Assembly: GCF_032854445.1 (NCBI RefSeq)
Contig: NC_088300.1
Location: 21,247,608-21,311,607 of the forward strand
Length of the DNA stretch: 64,000 bases
Origin: Liolophura sinensis
Taxonomy: Eukaryota > Mollusca > Polyplacophora > Chitonida > Chitonidae
Direction of reading: 5' to 3'
Shown: positions 1-12,700 of the stretch, piece by piece
Numbering within the stretch: the first letter of the stretch is position 1
Layout: each line of letters starts with the position of its first letter
Position numbers and translations under genes: made by a program
Notes under the pieces: model-generated
Told to the model about the DNA's origin: nothing
Database searches by the model: none
What the model saw: the letters and a program-made list of their open reading frames with translations, nothing else

Positions 1-1
1 T

Positions 2-172
2 CTGCGAGTAAACAGGCGTCCTGCCCCTTCAGAAACAGCAGAGTCTCACCCTACCCCAAGACGTGGCCAGGAAGGGGCTAGTCTTCACACAGACTCTCAC
101 CCTGTGTACACAGTCATCGCCATCATTAAGGCAGAAATTGAAACAGCTGTCAATGAGCACAACCTAACCTGA
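2..172 (+). CDS. Possible C-terminal fragment of an unknown protein, cut by the left edge
   Basis: From base 2 a plus-strand frame is open for 56 codons and stops at TGA 170-172. It ends HPVYTVIAIIKAEIETAVNE followed by HNLT. Local composition is richer in GC than the surrounding intron. It could be the last exon of a nested or neighbouring plus-strand gene, or the 3' end of a transposon ORF. I recognise no domain. Chance is possible for a frame this short, and the other 990 bases before EHBP1 exon 20 show only a SINE fragment. Confidence 0.3.
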   Translation: MRVNRRPAPSETAESHPTPRRGQEGASLHTDSHPVYTVIAIIKAEIETAVNEHNLT

Positions 173-879
173 GGAAAATCGTAATTTTCTATGATATCCA
201 CCAAACTAAAAATCAATGTTTTTGCATCACAAAAGAAAGTGATGAGTATCGTGTAAACTGAGACTTTGAAAACTCAGAACTGGCATTCACATGCTAATAA
301 TTTTCACACATCTGGGAAAATGCTGTAAAACATGTGCCTAGTGAAGAATGGCTTCCAAAGATAAACACAATATTCCTCACATCCAGGCACAATCAAACTG
401 GCATTAAGCAGAGGCCAAAATAAAAACAATACCGAGAGTCAGTATAGGATGGGTGTCCTAATACTGTCATTGAAGGTCATATTGGTGTCTAACAGGGTGT
501 CCAGGAAGTTGTTATGACACAAGGGATTCCACATAGCCTGATTAATTTTTTCAGATTTTCCCCCATATTTAAGCACTATGGCAAGGAAACTAGTGAATGA
601 ACATTGGCAAAGAGCCTACCAATATCAGGGAATTTCTTCAAATAAACACAATTCATTTGTTACGATTTAAAAAGATTTTTCTAATGACAAATCCTGAAAC
701 TCCATGGAGGAAAAGACCTTTAGTCCGTCAACCTCAGATTACCTTGTTTTAAATCATTCCATATCTTAAAACTGTAATATTTGATATATTCTGAACAAAT
801 TTTGCTAAACACGGTGAAACATTTTATAATTTTATGAAGTGCTAAAACTGGGCACCTCAGGCTTTAAGGAATTTTCATT

Positions 880-968
880 TACTTATTTATTTGATTGGCG
901 GTTTACGTGTTGCTCAAGAATATTTTACTTACTCGATGGCGACCGGCATTATGGTAGGAAGAAACCTA
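880..968 (-). mobile_element. SINE 3'-end fragment
   Basis: 'ttatttgattggcggttta...aagaatattttactt...gcattatggtaggaag' is the reverse of the tail and core shared by the SINE copies at 11.5, 39.5, 47.8 and 59 kb. Truncated and diverged. Confidence 0.75.
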
Positions 969-1167
969 TCAAGTGTATAGTGTATGGGTATACAAGAATT
1001 ATTACATAGTAAAAATAAGTAACTCAATAAATCATTTCCATGGAAAGTTAAAGAGAAACTAAATCAGTACAAAAATGTTTTCATGGAACCCCATTGGAGC
1101 CCTTGCGGAACCTCCACATTGTCCAGTATACACTGCTACTCAGACATAGACGATTGTCAGGACTTAC

Positions 1168-1241
1168 CTTCCATGGTTATGATGATTCGCAGCTCTCTGT
1201 TGAGAAGCTCAAACCTCCGCTCCAAATCCTCCTCCTTCTCT
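1168..1241 (-). CDS. EHBP1: EHBP1 coding exon 20 (bMERB), last one in the window
   Basis: Acceptor TGTTACAG|A and donor GGAAG|GTAAGT, 74 bases. It encodes [20 protein letters not shown] and IITME, matching family LEKEHDLERRYELLNREL. The donor shows that at least one further exon, starting Asp-Trp-like, lies left of position 1. Confidence 0.95.
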
Positions 1242-4200
1242 CTGTAACACACAAACACAACAAGCCCTTTTATACAAGTCAGTTTACACACAGATTTCCA
1301 CCTCTAATAAGTTTAGGCTAAAGTTGTGATAAAATAAGATTGTCTAAGAATTAAGGTCAGTAGGTTTTACAGCAAAGTGGCTATATAGGGGTTCAATTTT
1401 GATAGCTCTTTTTCCGTGGAATATCTGAGTTAAATACAGCCCCAGCAATCGGATTGGGCAGGGCAATTGAGGAGGGGATCAGAGGACTAGGGAGAGCAGT
1501 GTTTCTATACTGGCTGATCTAGTTTCTAAACTAGCCACGGCCTCCAGCTCCCTGAGCCCTAGCGCTTGTCTACGGCCAACAAATCACGTAATTACGGAAC
1601 TACAAAGAAATGGAACTTCTTAGGTGGGATTGTCAGCTTGAGACGGGGGTATTAGTCCTTACAGACTGGTTCTCTAGCCGAACTGATCAGTGAATACTAC
1701 TACTCCCTCACTACAAGAAAGGACAAGTCATGTTGGGGTTAGAAGTAATCAGTTAAGAGCAATGATCATTCAATGACACACCATTTTAACACCCTATCCA
1801 TTTTTTTATTATTATTATTGTTACTTGTTACATCAAGAATCTTCTAGTTTTGAACATATATAATGGAAATTAAAAAACATAACAAACAGAGGTAAGTTGA
1901 GGTGACTGAAAGTCTATTAGCTATAAACAAACACTTATCATCAGTGAAAAGACAAGATGAGTGAATCCTGGTGCCTTTGAAATCTTTTTCTGGAACAGAA
2001 GGCGATCTTCAGGCTACAATCACAGACCAAAATGCAACACTGACAAATGATGAAGTAATGCTTGGTCAAAATGAGGGAACAGATGAACCGCAAAACCACT
2101 CGGATATCAAAGCCAGTGGTCCATGTATCAGGTGAGAAGTCAACTCCAGATCATCTGTTAGAGTTTCATGTATATTGTTCAAATGTCAGCGTCTCCTGCA
2201 GACATACATAAAAGCTTATTTGGCCGGAGGTTAAGAGAAATCACAGATTATCATTGCGGAAGTAAAACAAAAGCTTCCATCAACTCTGGACAGCAAACAT
2301 AAAAGCATTAAAACTGAAAAACTTCAACACATAATTGATCAAAAGCACGCAAAAAGGGGAAAAGTGAAAATGAATTTACTGGGAGACCTTTGGTAAGAGA
2401 AGGGGAAGGCTGGCTGTTAAGTTGGTTTGTGCTAAGCCAGTTGTGTCTCCTAAGTACCATTTTGAGTGGAGATCCGTGTTAATTTGCCCCTGGGTAGATG
2501 CTGGCCGCGTAAAGTGCCATGTGACAAGGATTGTCAGCAGAAGTGTCAGGACCATAACCTGGCAGCCTCGCTCTGCGCAGCAACTGCCGGTTCCGCTAAG
2601 AAGGGATTAGCCTATCTCTACTCACTCTCAACCCCAAAGCCATTTTAACTTTGTCTCATCAGATAATGGCGTGGCCAGAACTTGTCGCTGGCCCCAGTCA
2701 TAAACCTCCACCACATCTAGTAACATTTCAATCTCAGCCACTCCACTCTGTTTTCATACGACCCTGGGGAGGGAGGTAATCCGCGCCCGTCAATTAGGGC
2801 AGCATCCACCTGTGGAGGGGCACACATGTCCCCAGTCCACCCACTGCTTAAACCCCGACTACCCAACATGGACCGACGCCACCAGGACACCTCCTGGAAC
2901 AGCACTTCAGGAAAACCTAAGTCACTAAGCCAAAAGCAACTTGTGTTCAGAAAATTGGACATGGTCCAGATTGTTGTATGTTGTGTAAGACAAATGTAGG
3001 ACAATGGGATGACAGGTGTGATCAGGTGACCTACAGGTGGCTTAGATCTGAAGCTGCACTGAAGTACAAACAATCTCAAACTCAGCAAAACACAGCAAGC
3101 ATATCATCTATGGTCTGAGATATGCACTCATACTGTGGTAAGGCCAGATAACATTGCCTTATGGCATAAAGCTAATCACACAAGTGTGGCTCATCTATCG
3201 ATATTTAGTTATTATTGTAACAGATTACTGTAGAGAAACACTGCAGATTGGAATGAATAGTTTCCTATTTACATGTGCTCCTCACTAAAGCACTTGTGAA
3301 CACTTTTTGTGACATCTCCATCACATGCATCTTTTTCATAATTTTTATTCCCCTTCATTTCTTCCTCTGATAATCATGTTCAAACTTACTTTAGAGCTAA
3401 ATGTAATTCTCATCTGTCCTCGTTGAAAAAGGAAATGAGACACCAGGAAGTTTAATTCATTCTTCTTAAAGACGCTTATTCGTGGCAACAACAAAATGGT
3501 TCAGACTTCTTTCCCACCATGTATATTTAACAGCTCTATGACTAAGATGTATGATGAAACTATTGAATGTAGGATAATAGTAAGCCTTTGTTAAAACAAT
3601 AGGACAGGCTTTTTCTTAAATAGCTTTCCTTTCTTGGTTTCCACTGAAATTTATGTTAAACCACAATGAAATAAACACATTTTCAAAGCAATTCTTTTAT
3701 CTATGCACAATTTTAAACAATGATTTCTCCTTAACAAACATTTCAATTTCCTGCTAGGGTAAGTTTTTAAAAAGATTAAATGCAAAGATACTGAATCATT
3801 TAAAAACTTCCTAATTTCTTTCTTTGATGAATTTGTCTTTTACATCCTACTCAATATTAAAAGTAATATATTATTTTATGTTTGAACATTAATTGAATAT
3901 GACTTGCTCCAAATTCTATTTCCTTAATGGTCTCCTCTAAGAAACCTTTGAAATATGATTTGGTTATTAAATAGACAAGGTCACCAATACAGCAATATCT
4001 GATTTCTGGTCATATCAAGCCTTGTGAGAATGAAATGGATTACATGAATGGCAGTTGTTCAGTTTAGAGGGGAGATATTGTTGGGTGTAACTATGACCAC
4101 ATCTCTGGTTAGCCCAGACCAGGGTGAAGAATAACAGAAGGGAAGTTTGTGGCCTGCCCCAAACCAGAAGCTCTCACAAAGCCTGGGAAGATGTCCATAT

Positions 4201-7200
4201 GTGAGGATGGAAATCGTTGTCAGCCCCTAATGTCTTCTTGATAGCGCAGCCTTGAGTCCCCAACACCTTGCTACAACAGTCCTTCAGCAGTCTGGTGTAC
4301 CATGCCAATAGCTGGCATGGTTTTGTGGTTGAGTTCGCACCATTTCAAATGGAATCAAAGAGGAAGTCAGGGTTGCCCCAAACTCCTTGACCCCACTGGA
4401 GCTGGTTGAGGTCAGATCGTGGGGCAGGCATCTGGTCAGGAGAGATGGAAAGCATCATTAACTCTCACAGCCTTCCCTCACAGAGTTGTCTTTGCCATTG
4501 TCTTCTACTTGCTAAAATCATGTTTCTCTTGTTAACCATTGGGTAACCAGGCCAGGACAATGGCTCTGTTACACCATCTTACCCCAGAGTCCCCAGTCAA
4601 AGGGGATGTATGTGGGAAAAGTTTGGGGCTCGTCAGCCAGTGCAGGGATACAACGCCTGTCTCGGTGTCATTTCATAATTAGCAGACAGACAATAGAACT
4701 GTTTGAGAATTGTATCAGGCCTTTCACCAACAGGCCACAAAAATGAGAAGACGCAGACAGAGGAGCGAGAAAAAAAAGCAATGGTTGTGTTTGTGTTTGG
4801 TGAGAGAGTGAGAGGCGACAGGCCCCTCAATATGACAGCTTCACTGTTTGGAGATGAGCTTAGGCTGGGATTATAACCCTGGCCCAGACAAACACTCCTC
4901 AGCCCACCTCCCCTTCACTGGACACTGTTTCACTTCTGTTTTCTCCACAGATTACTGAATGTATATCTTTACAGTCAACACAGCACCTCACTACACCCCA
5001 TCACTTCCCTCCTGCAGCCCACAGACCCCCACTCTGGAATCAATGATCTAATACCTTCTCCTCACTAAACATTGGCATGGTAATCTGCTGTAACAGCCCC
5101 AACTTCTCCCATCAAACCTAACTCTACAGCCAGAATGGTCAAACCATGTGTTTTGGGTATAAAACCAGGCTTTGAAATCACCACAGAATTAGTATCATCC
5201 TCTACCCCAGCACTCCTGCCGGATTATTTACTGTAGCACACATCCTCCACAGGTTTTTTCATATTGACAATCGGCCGTAATCAAATGGCCTTTAGATTTC
5301 TTTACCATTTCATTCAGATGCTGAACACTTACTATATTTTTATAGTCCCATTATCAATTTTTTTTTCTTTTAGTTTAAAAACAATCTATTCTTGAGTATG
5401 GAGTAAAACATCAATCAAATAAATAAATAAATAAATAAATAGTCTAGATTTAACAAAGGAAGTTAAAAGCATACTACACGTACAGTGTATATATACATTC
5501 CAGTTTGAGTTGGTTACTGTGAAGATTTCCATACATAGCATGTTCCTTATATGACGGCAGGAATATAAGGTTAAGGAAGGGAAGAAAACTGAGCTAAACC
5601 CACAACCATCAATATGTTGCTGGAAGACCTTCACACGTATGATTAGAGAGGATAAATCACATGTATGTTTCTCACATTATGTAACAAGAGACCATAAATC
5701 TTCCCTTCTCTCTAATTTTTTTTTTAATGAAAATTACACTTCATATGTAACAAAAGATCTACTGCTCTTTGAAAAGAAAGTCATTTTCTGCCCAAAGCTA
5801 ATGTGCCATTTACCATCCAGCACATAATTAGACAAGATGGAGGTCTGTTAAACTAATAGGAATTAACACCATTTAATTTGTTAACAACCACGACATGATT
5901 CATACAGCTTGTAAAATGAACGGCTTACCCTCCCCCCCCCCCCCCCCAACCCCCACTCCCCCCCAAACACAACAGCACCCCTTGCATTCTGAAGTGACAG
6001 TCCCTGTGTTCAGAAGACACCGGCCTTCTCGTAAGCGTTAATAATGCAGCGATACAAGGGGACAAGAGTTTAGACCTGTGACAGGCACAAGAGGTTTTTC
6101 TGAATAAGAAGGAAGTATCATATTTCGGAGTTCATATTTTCTTGGTGTAAAACAGACAGCTAAAATCACTTGATCAGAAAATGAACTGAACACTATTTCT
6201 AGAACAACACATTTGAATAAACCAGAAATTGTTTGCAAAAAAAATAAAGAAAGCAACAAATTCTGACAAAATATTATATAATGGATATTTCTTAATGACT
6301 TAAAATATTAAATCATACACATAATGTTTTAAAGTTCTGCTATAAAAAGTGATGAAATATTATTTATGGCTTAACAATATTGAAGTCATATCGTGACACG
6401 AACATTCTTCAAGCAGGAGAAAATCATGAAAGGAAAAAAGTTCTCTGAATTAAATGTTTAAGTCGTTCATTTTTCACCCTTAAGTAAATTAAAATTCAAA
6501 CTTCCTGTACTACCTGTAGATTAGATTATTGTTAACACTACTACAATCAGCACACAACGCTGTCAGACTTCTCCACAAAAGATGACATGTTAAACAGCTC
6601 ATGGGTGGCAGGCTACAGCAAATTGTACACTTACACAACGACATACAGCTCTACCTGTAGGTTTTCTTTTTTCCTTTCTTATTGTTGATTAATGCCGCAC
6701 TGAATAATGTTTCACTTTGAAATGGAATTCGATACTTTCATACAACACCAGATATCGTTCATTAGTGGTTCACTTAAAAGCCTGGATTTAAATGTTACAA
6801 GATAAATATTACAAAGATACAAATAAGTGAATCATCAGTGTTTGACATGATCAGCAGTAAACAGCGAACATTGTAATACAGCTACTTTTGTGGCTTCAAC
6901 CCATTATTACTTTGGTGGGTAGTTTGACTAATACGTAGATTAGTACTCTTACTACAGCTCGCGATGATATGGTTGGAAGATTGGCGTGAAGGTACAATCA
7001 TTTATTCTTACTACAGAAAAAGTTACTTTATCACAAAATATACTGCCGCTGTTTATCTTCGTCCTACGCAAGGGAGAGCAATGATATAACTCTTATCACA
7101 TACATGTACTATGTAATTTGTACTACAAAAAGGGCTCTGTACTTTCTCATCTAATGCCCATGGAACATCAGTAGTTAGCAAATCACTCTACTTATTTCAA

Positions 7201-9591
7201 TGTTATTAATTCATATAGAAAATACATACTGCATTTCTATTTAGCACTAAAACTGATCCTTTTTTCATCAAAAAAAAAAAAAAGAAGAAAGAAACCTAGA
7301 TATTGTGATAAGGATCCATGAGACATTTAGGTAATATTATTTAAGTTGGGAAGGACCACAACTTCACAATAAATAAATAACAAGATACCTTCAAAAGTGA
7401 CTCAATGACTATCTTCAGGAGGTTAAAAGCAAAAATTGCCCAAACTTATTTAAATTGCAAAAAGACTTTTAGTCAGAGATTTAGCCACAGTTTGAAATTG
7501 AGGTGTCTCATTTCCAATTTTTTAATCTATCTTCCAAATCTTTCATGTTTCACCCGACTAGGGGATTTTAAGAAAATGAGACGCCACTCTGACTAAACTA
7601 TAGATGTAGTCATGTGTATAGTGCTTTTACATATAGCTGCTTAGGTGTATTTATACACTGTAGAAGCATTTTTCAATAGACTATGATTTAAGTTATGATA
7701 TATTATACTACATTAATTCTTCCGACATTTCAGCCGGCTCTGCAACAAATACTCTGAAACATTTTGAGAGAGCTCTAGGGTGTAGAGAACTAATTTGCAC
7801 AGTTTTATGAAGCTTGCATGTGTAGAGACACAAACAAATCCTTTTAGCATCACTTTGATAATAACTGTATGAATAAATTTCACTGAAAGAAAGTGCTTTA
7901 TTGGTTGAAAAGGTCGAAAAATTTACAGTATATACCATAATGACTGATGGCAAGTAATCAACAAACTTCATGTAAGGCAACATGAACTACCCTTAGATCC
8001 GTATTCAGTAGTCATCGCCACCAAGTCTCCTGAGAGCAGATATGGTCTCCAAGATTTGAGATCTTAGCCTGAGGCATGGTTCAGTTCAGTTCATGCTGGT
8101 TTTAACTCTGGCCATATGATCAAGTGAATGTTTATGGGTTTCCCTGGCCTTTGCCCGGTTTCCTCCCACCATAATGTTGACTGATGTGGTGTAAGTGAAA
8201 TATTCTTGAGTATGGTGTATTACATCAATCAGGTAAATAAATAAAATTAAGATCAATAGAAGCCAGTGAATCTTGAATATGCCCCTTTCGAGAATGGGAT
8301 AAAGCTCATGTCTCAGGTGACATAACCAATAAAAGGCAACACCTCAATGACTTAAACTAGCATAAAGTGATGGAGGAAGTAAAAAGTAAAAATCAGTTCA
8401 AGTAATTGTAATTACTTACAGAATATTTAGCTGCATCTGCCTGCGGATCAGAGCATTCTTCTTGTTGACTAACAAAAACCATTCCTGCATCAACTGCTCC
8501 TCTTCTGATTTTTTACCTGTACGAGTTTAAAATGGCAATGATTATTTATTTAGATTGTATGTGCTTTACATCAAATATTTATCACAACAAAATTCATGAA
8601 ATAAATGGTCCATAATGGACCTTGATACCTTCTAAATACTATCTTCAAAAATATTGAAAAGAACAATTAAGGGGAGATAACTTTTCCGATCTATGAACAA
8701 TTTTAGGTATCGACATTTTCTATCCAGTTATGCCCCCTCAATGGCCTCACCAACAGAGATTCTCCGATTTGAAAACAGGTTGTGAACACCAGCCCGGAAA
8801 GGGTACAAGTTTATGACTATGAGCAGAAAGCAGTACCTTTGTCCATGACTAATCTGAGTTGTTTCTCCAGGATAGCTGCACTCTCATCCACCTGACTCTG
8901 CTCTCTTTCCAGGGCATCCATCTCAGATTTGACATACTGGTTTGTGTCACAGAACTGTCAACATTAGACACACAGACAATAACAGGATGGTTTATCGACA
9001 ACAAATACAAAATCTCGAGGTCATAACAGTTAGAAGGCTAATCTTTTCACTTTGAAAGTCTTTCTTAAGTACATGTATGTGCGACATGTATATTTAGTAG
9101 CAAACATAATCAACTCAGCTTCATTTGGGAAATGAATTCTGCAATTCCACCCAAAACAGGTTTTACCAAACACAAGATAGAGAAAGAGGACTGAGCCTGA
9201 TTTGCGCACACCAGAATCAAAACCATTGTCAGTATTTTGGATTCATGCCTTCAGTTTTTATCTGATTGTCTCAAACTGTTGCAAATCAGCGTGCATTTCC
9301 TAATTTATCCTGGTGGTTTGTACTGGGAACACTTCAGGATTAGCTTTAACAAGCAGCTCTATAGCCTGTGTCTCAATTTTTGACATGCCATTTTCTAACA
9401 TGGGCCAGTCATAGAATAAACGGCATTATTCCATGACAACACTGACTATTTGTGGGGTGTAGCAGCTATTGTAAATTTGCCCATGTTTGAAGATTACAGT
9501 ATCTGTAGACTAAAACAAATTATTGAGGAATTAAATTTTCTGTGATTCTTCCTGCTTCTCATTTACATCATGGCTACAGAAAACGTAAACC

Positions 9592-9629
<38 letters not shown>

Positions 9630-9718
9630 ATGGTGTGAAGAAAGGACAATTTGTCAACATAAATATGTATTTCCACCTGTTTTCTTTTATTCTTGAAAAC
9701 AATTTGCATTTCAGTTTG

Positions 9719-9769
<51 letters not shown>

Positions 9770-12700
9770 ATCCTATCAATGGCCTGACACGTAACAATAA
9801 GGTATACTTACATCTTCATTGTAGAACAAATCATCAATATCTGATCTGTCCGATTCACCATCACTGCCTCTCTCTGTTTCTGGAACTGAATCAGCTGCAA
9901 CAAAAACAACACATCCCAAATAATGGTATGGTTTTTTTACTAACCCTCATTAAGCAACAGAAACACTCTTATATAACCATATATTTTCAATCTTTGTATT
10001 TTATATAATTAACTTTAGCAAAACTGTGATATGACTTGGCTCTAAAATCACAACATTAATGTTGCAGAATGCAAGTTGCAAATTTGATATGCACTGAGAG
10101 AGTCTCATTGTTTGTTTCAGTTAGCCGTTGCTGTCAGTGGTTCAGAACTGGAATCTGCCAGGTGAAACATCTTTTCAATAATATGGATTGATTGACTGGT
10201 TGGCGTTTTAACACTGTACCCCAAAATTATTCACTCAACTTACAAGACAGCTGTGAGGTTTGTGGGTGGAGTAAACCTCCGTTCTTTGCAAGGTATCTGA
10301 CAACCCTGACTTAAAATATCCCTAGCTGCAAAGCAGCAGAAGCTAGATTTGAACTCATGCCCTCATGGGTCAAGGGCCTGATACGCCAGTGAGCCGGCAC
10401 TGCCACTATCTTAGCCAGCCAGGCCCCCTTTCAGTAATATTATGGAAGCACTACTTTTAAGTCCATTGAAGTTAAGTCACTGATTATCAAAAGAAATAAA
10501 TTACAATCATTTCTGATTTGCTGGTGTGCAATAGGCAAGAGCCTGAGCTGAATGTTAGGTATACCAGATTTATTTAGGCATACCCATAGCCTAGTGTTTA
10601 ACCCAAGAAACCCTATCTCTATTGCACTGTTAGCCAATCCATGTCGATTTTGTTCACTGTTAAATGAAAAGTTTTGAGCCTACCCTTTACCGCTGAGTCA
10701 GGGAAATCCTGTATACACTGTAGACTGTAGTTGGGCGATCCCAAACGTTTGCGCTGCTTTGTAGACTTGGGGCTTTTGCTTTCTATACCATTAGATAAAT
10801 TATCTTTACTCTGAAGAAAATGGAAAGGATTAATGAATGATACAGTGGGGAAAGAATACTGCCCCCCTCCCCTACCCCAAAATAACACCGGTTCATTGGT
10901 TACAACCCCTGTAAATATATATGTACCTAACATTTCACCAAAGAAGAGAATTTTCAAGGAGAAATAAAGGTAATAAAAATTACCTTTGGCGATTAAGCTT
11001 ACATTTTTCCAGGAAGATATCCTCCTACCTTCCACACAACTTAATCATGCAAAACTTAGGTCAATTAACGTATGTACCTACTCCTGAACACTGAATAAGC
11101 CAACATGCAAAGCACTACATACACTTCTAGAATTTGAGTTTCTTTCTTGTTTTTACTTGACTCCGATCTTGTGGATACTCTGTTCTAAAAGTACAATCTT
11201 TCAAACCTTTTGACCTTCAATCCTAACCAAGGTTTAAGAGTCAAGGGCCAATGCCTCACAACAAATCAAAATTTTTTTGGATACTGAAATTTTGTTAAAC
11301 TTGTATAAGTATGACATTTACGAGGTGGTCTAAATGGTAATTTATTGGTACCACAAATAAACTCAAATTTGACTGAAATGTCAGAAATGGCATTGTAGAA
11401 TTGGCACCTGGCCCAAGTTTTATAAGCCCACTTAGCTTCATAAGCTCATATCAACACATGTAAAATGACAAAGATTTATTTATTTATTTGACTGGTGTTT
11501 TATGCCGTATTCAAGAGTATTTCACTTATATGATGGTGGCCAGCATTATGGTGGGAGGAATCCGGACAGAGCCCGGGGGAAACCCAGGGGAAACCCAGGA
11601 CCATCCCCAGGTTGTTGGCAGATTTTCCCACATACACCCGGAGAGGAAAATGACAAAGAGATGGAGATACAAAATGCATTTACATGTAGCTAAGGGTTAA
11701 TCAGCACTTGAGTGTGTTCACCAGGTATCTGACAGCCACACCTACCTGGGATGAGTCTGTGGAGTCACTGTCTCTGGAGCGCGACCGGTTGAAGGTTGCT
11801 CCCAGGTTAGGCTTGACGAGGGTGAGTTTCTTGATCTTTAGTTCTGACATCTGCCCTGGGGAGGTTGGAGAGCCTAGGCACAACAGAGAAGCAGATGATG
11901 AACAAAGAGAAATATGGCAATCCTGCACAGGTGTCAAAATTTAAATATCAAACAAAACTTAATCAAATGCAAATTCATGGTTTTCAAAGACTTCCAATAA
12001 ATAGAAATTTACGGGCAGCTATTGTTAAGGGAGAACCTGTTTTCACTTACAATGAATGATGAGACTATGGAAATTTTAAACATACTGTATATATATTCAC
12101 TAAGCTTTCAAGTAATTCTAACTGCATCGTCACAGTGGCAACTGCATGTAAACAAACCTGGTATTAACAAATACAGCAAATGCAGGGACAAAGGCAGAAT
12201 CATAAACGCGGTAAAACAATGAAAACATATCTGGGTATTGAGATACAGGGGGATGAAAAAGCATGCCATATTTACTAACCCGTCAGTCTCAATATCCATA
12301 ATGTTTTCATTGTTTTACATTGTTTGTGTTTCCTGACTGGCTAAAAATGCCAATACTGATATATATATGCTTACTGGCATGTGCAGTTTCCACTCTGATT
12401 GTGCAGTCAGAATTACTCTAAAATCCTAGTGAAATATACTTGTATATACGACATGCCATGGTCATGTTTTTCATTGTCAGTTAAATGAAATCACTCCATA
12501 CTGGTATTTACAAGTTTTAACTTCAGAGTAAGCTCACTCATGGCTGGTCTGATTTGGTGAAGAATATACTGATTTACACTTTCATGTATTTTACATAGTA
12601 CTTTTACAAGAAGCCAGACTGACTTGATATTTGATATCCTTAGCTGTTTTCTATCTTTATCAGTGAATTCTGGACCCTCAAACTCCACTTCACCCTGCAT

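Larger units (their letters stand above)
1242..8419. other. Long EHBP1 intron (exon 19 to exon 20)
   Basis: About 7.2 kb. It holds SINE pieces (5,387 and 8,016), one copy of a dispersed repeat (7,735), a poly-C tract (5,931-5,947) and an A-run (7,269-7,283). Short open frames on both strands lack domain matches and splice context, so I annotate none. Stretches at 2.4-2.9 kb and 4.0-5.2 kb are less AT-rich, but I see no gene in them. Confidence 0.6.

Noticed and set aside
2717..3088. 123-codon minus-strand frame in the first long intron
   Set aside because: No domain, no conserved-looking composition, no splice context; consistent with chance in a GC-richer stretch.
9542..9787. 81-codon plus-strand frame
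   Set aside because: Made of poly-Lys from the A-run and Tyr/Ile alternation from the AT tract; low-complexity artefact.
10619..10690. Donor GCG|GTAAAG as the end of EHBP1 exon 16
   Set aside because: It looks stronger than AAAGG|GTAGGC but leaves exon 17 out of frame.
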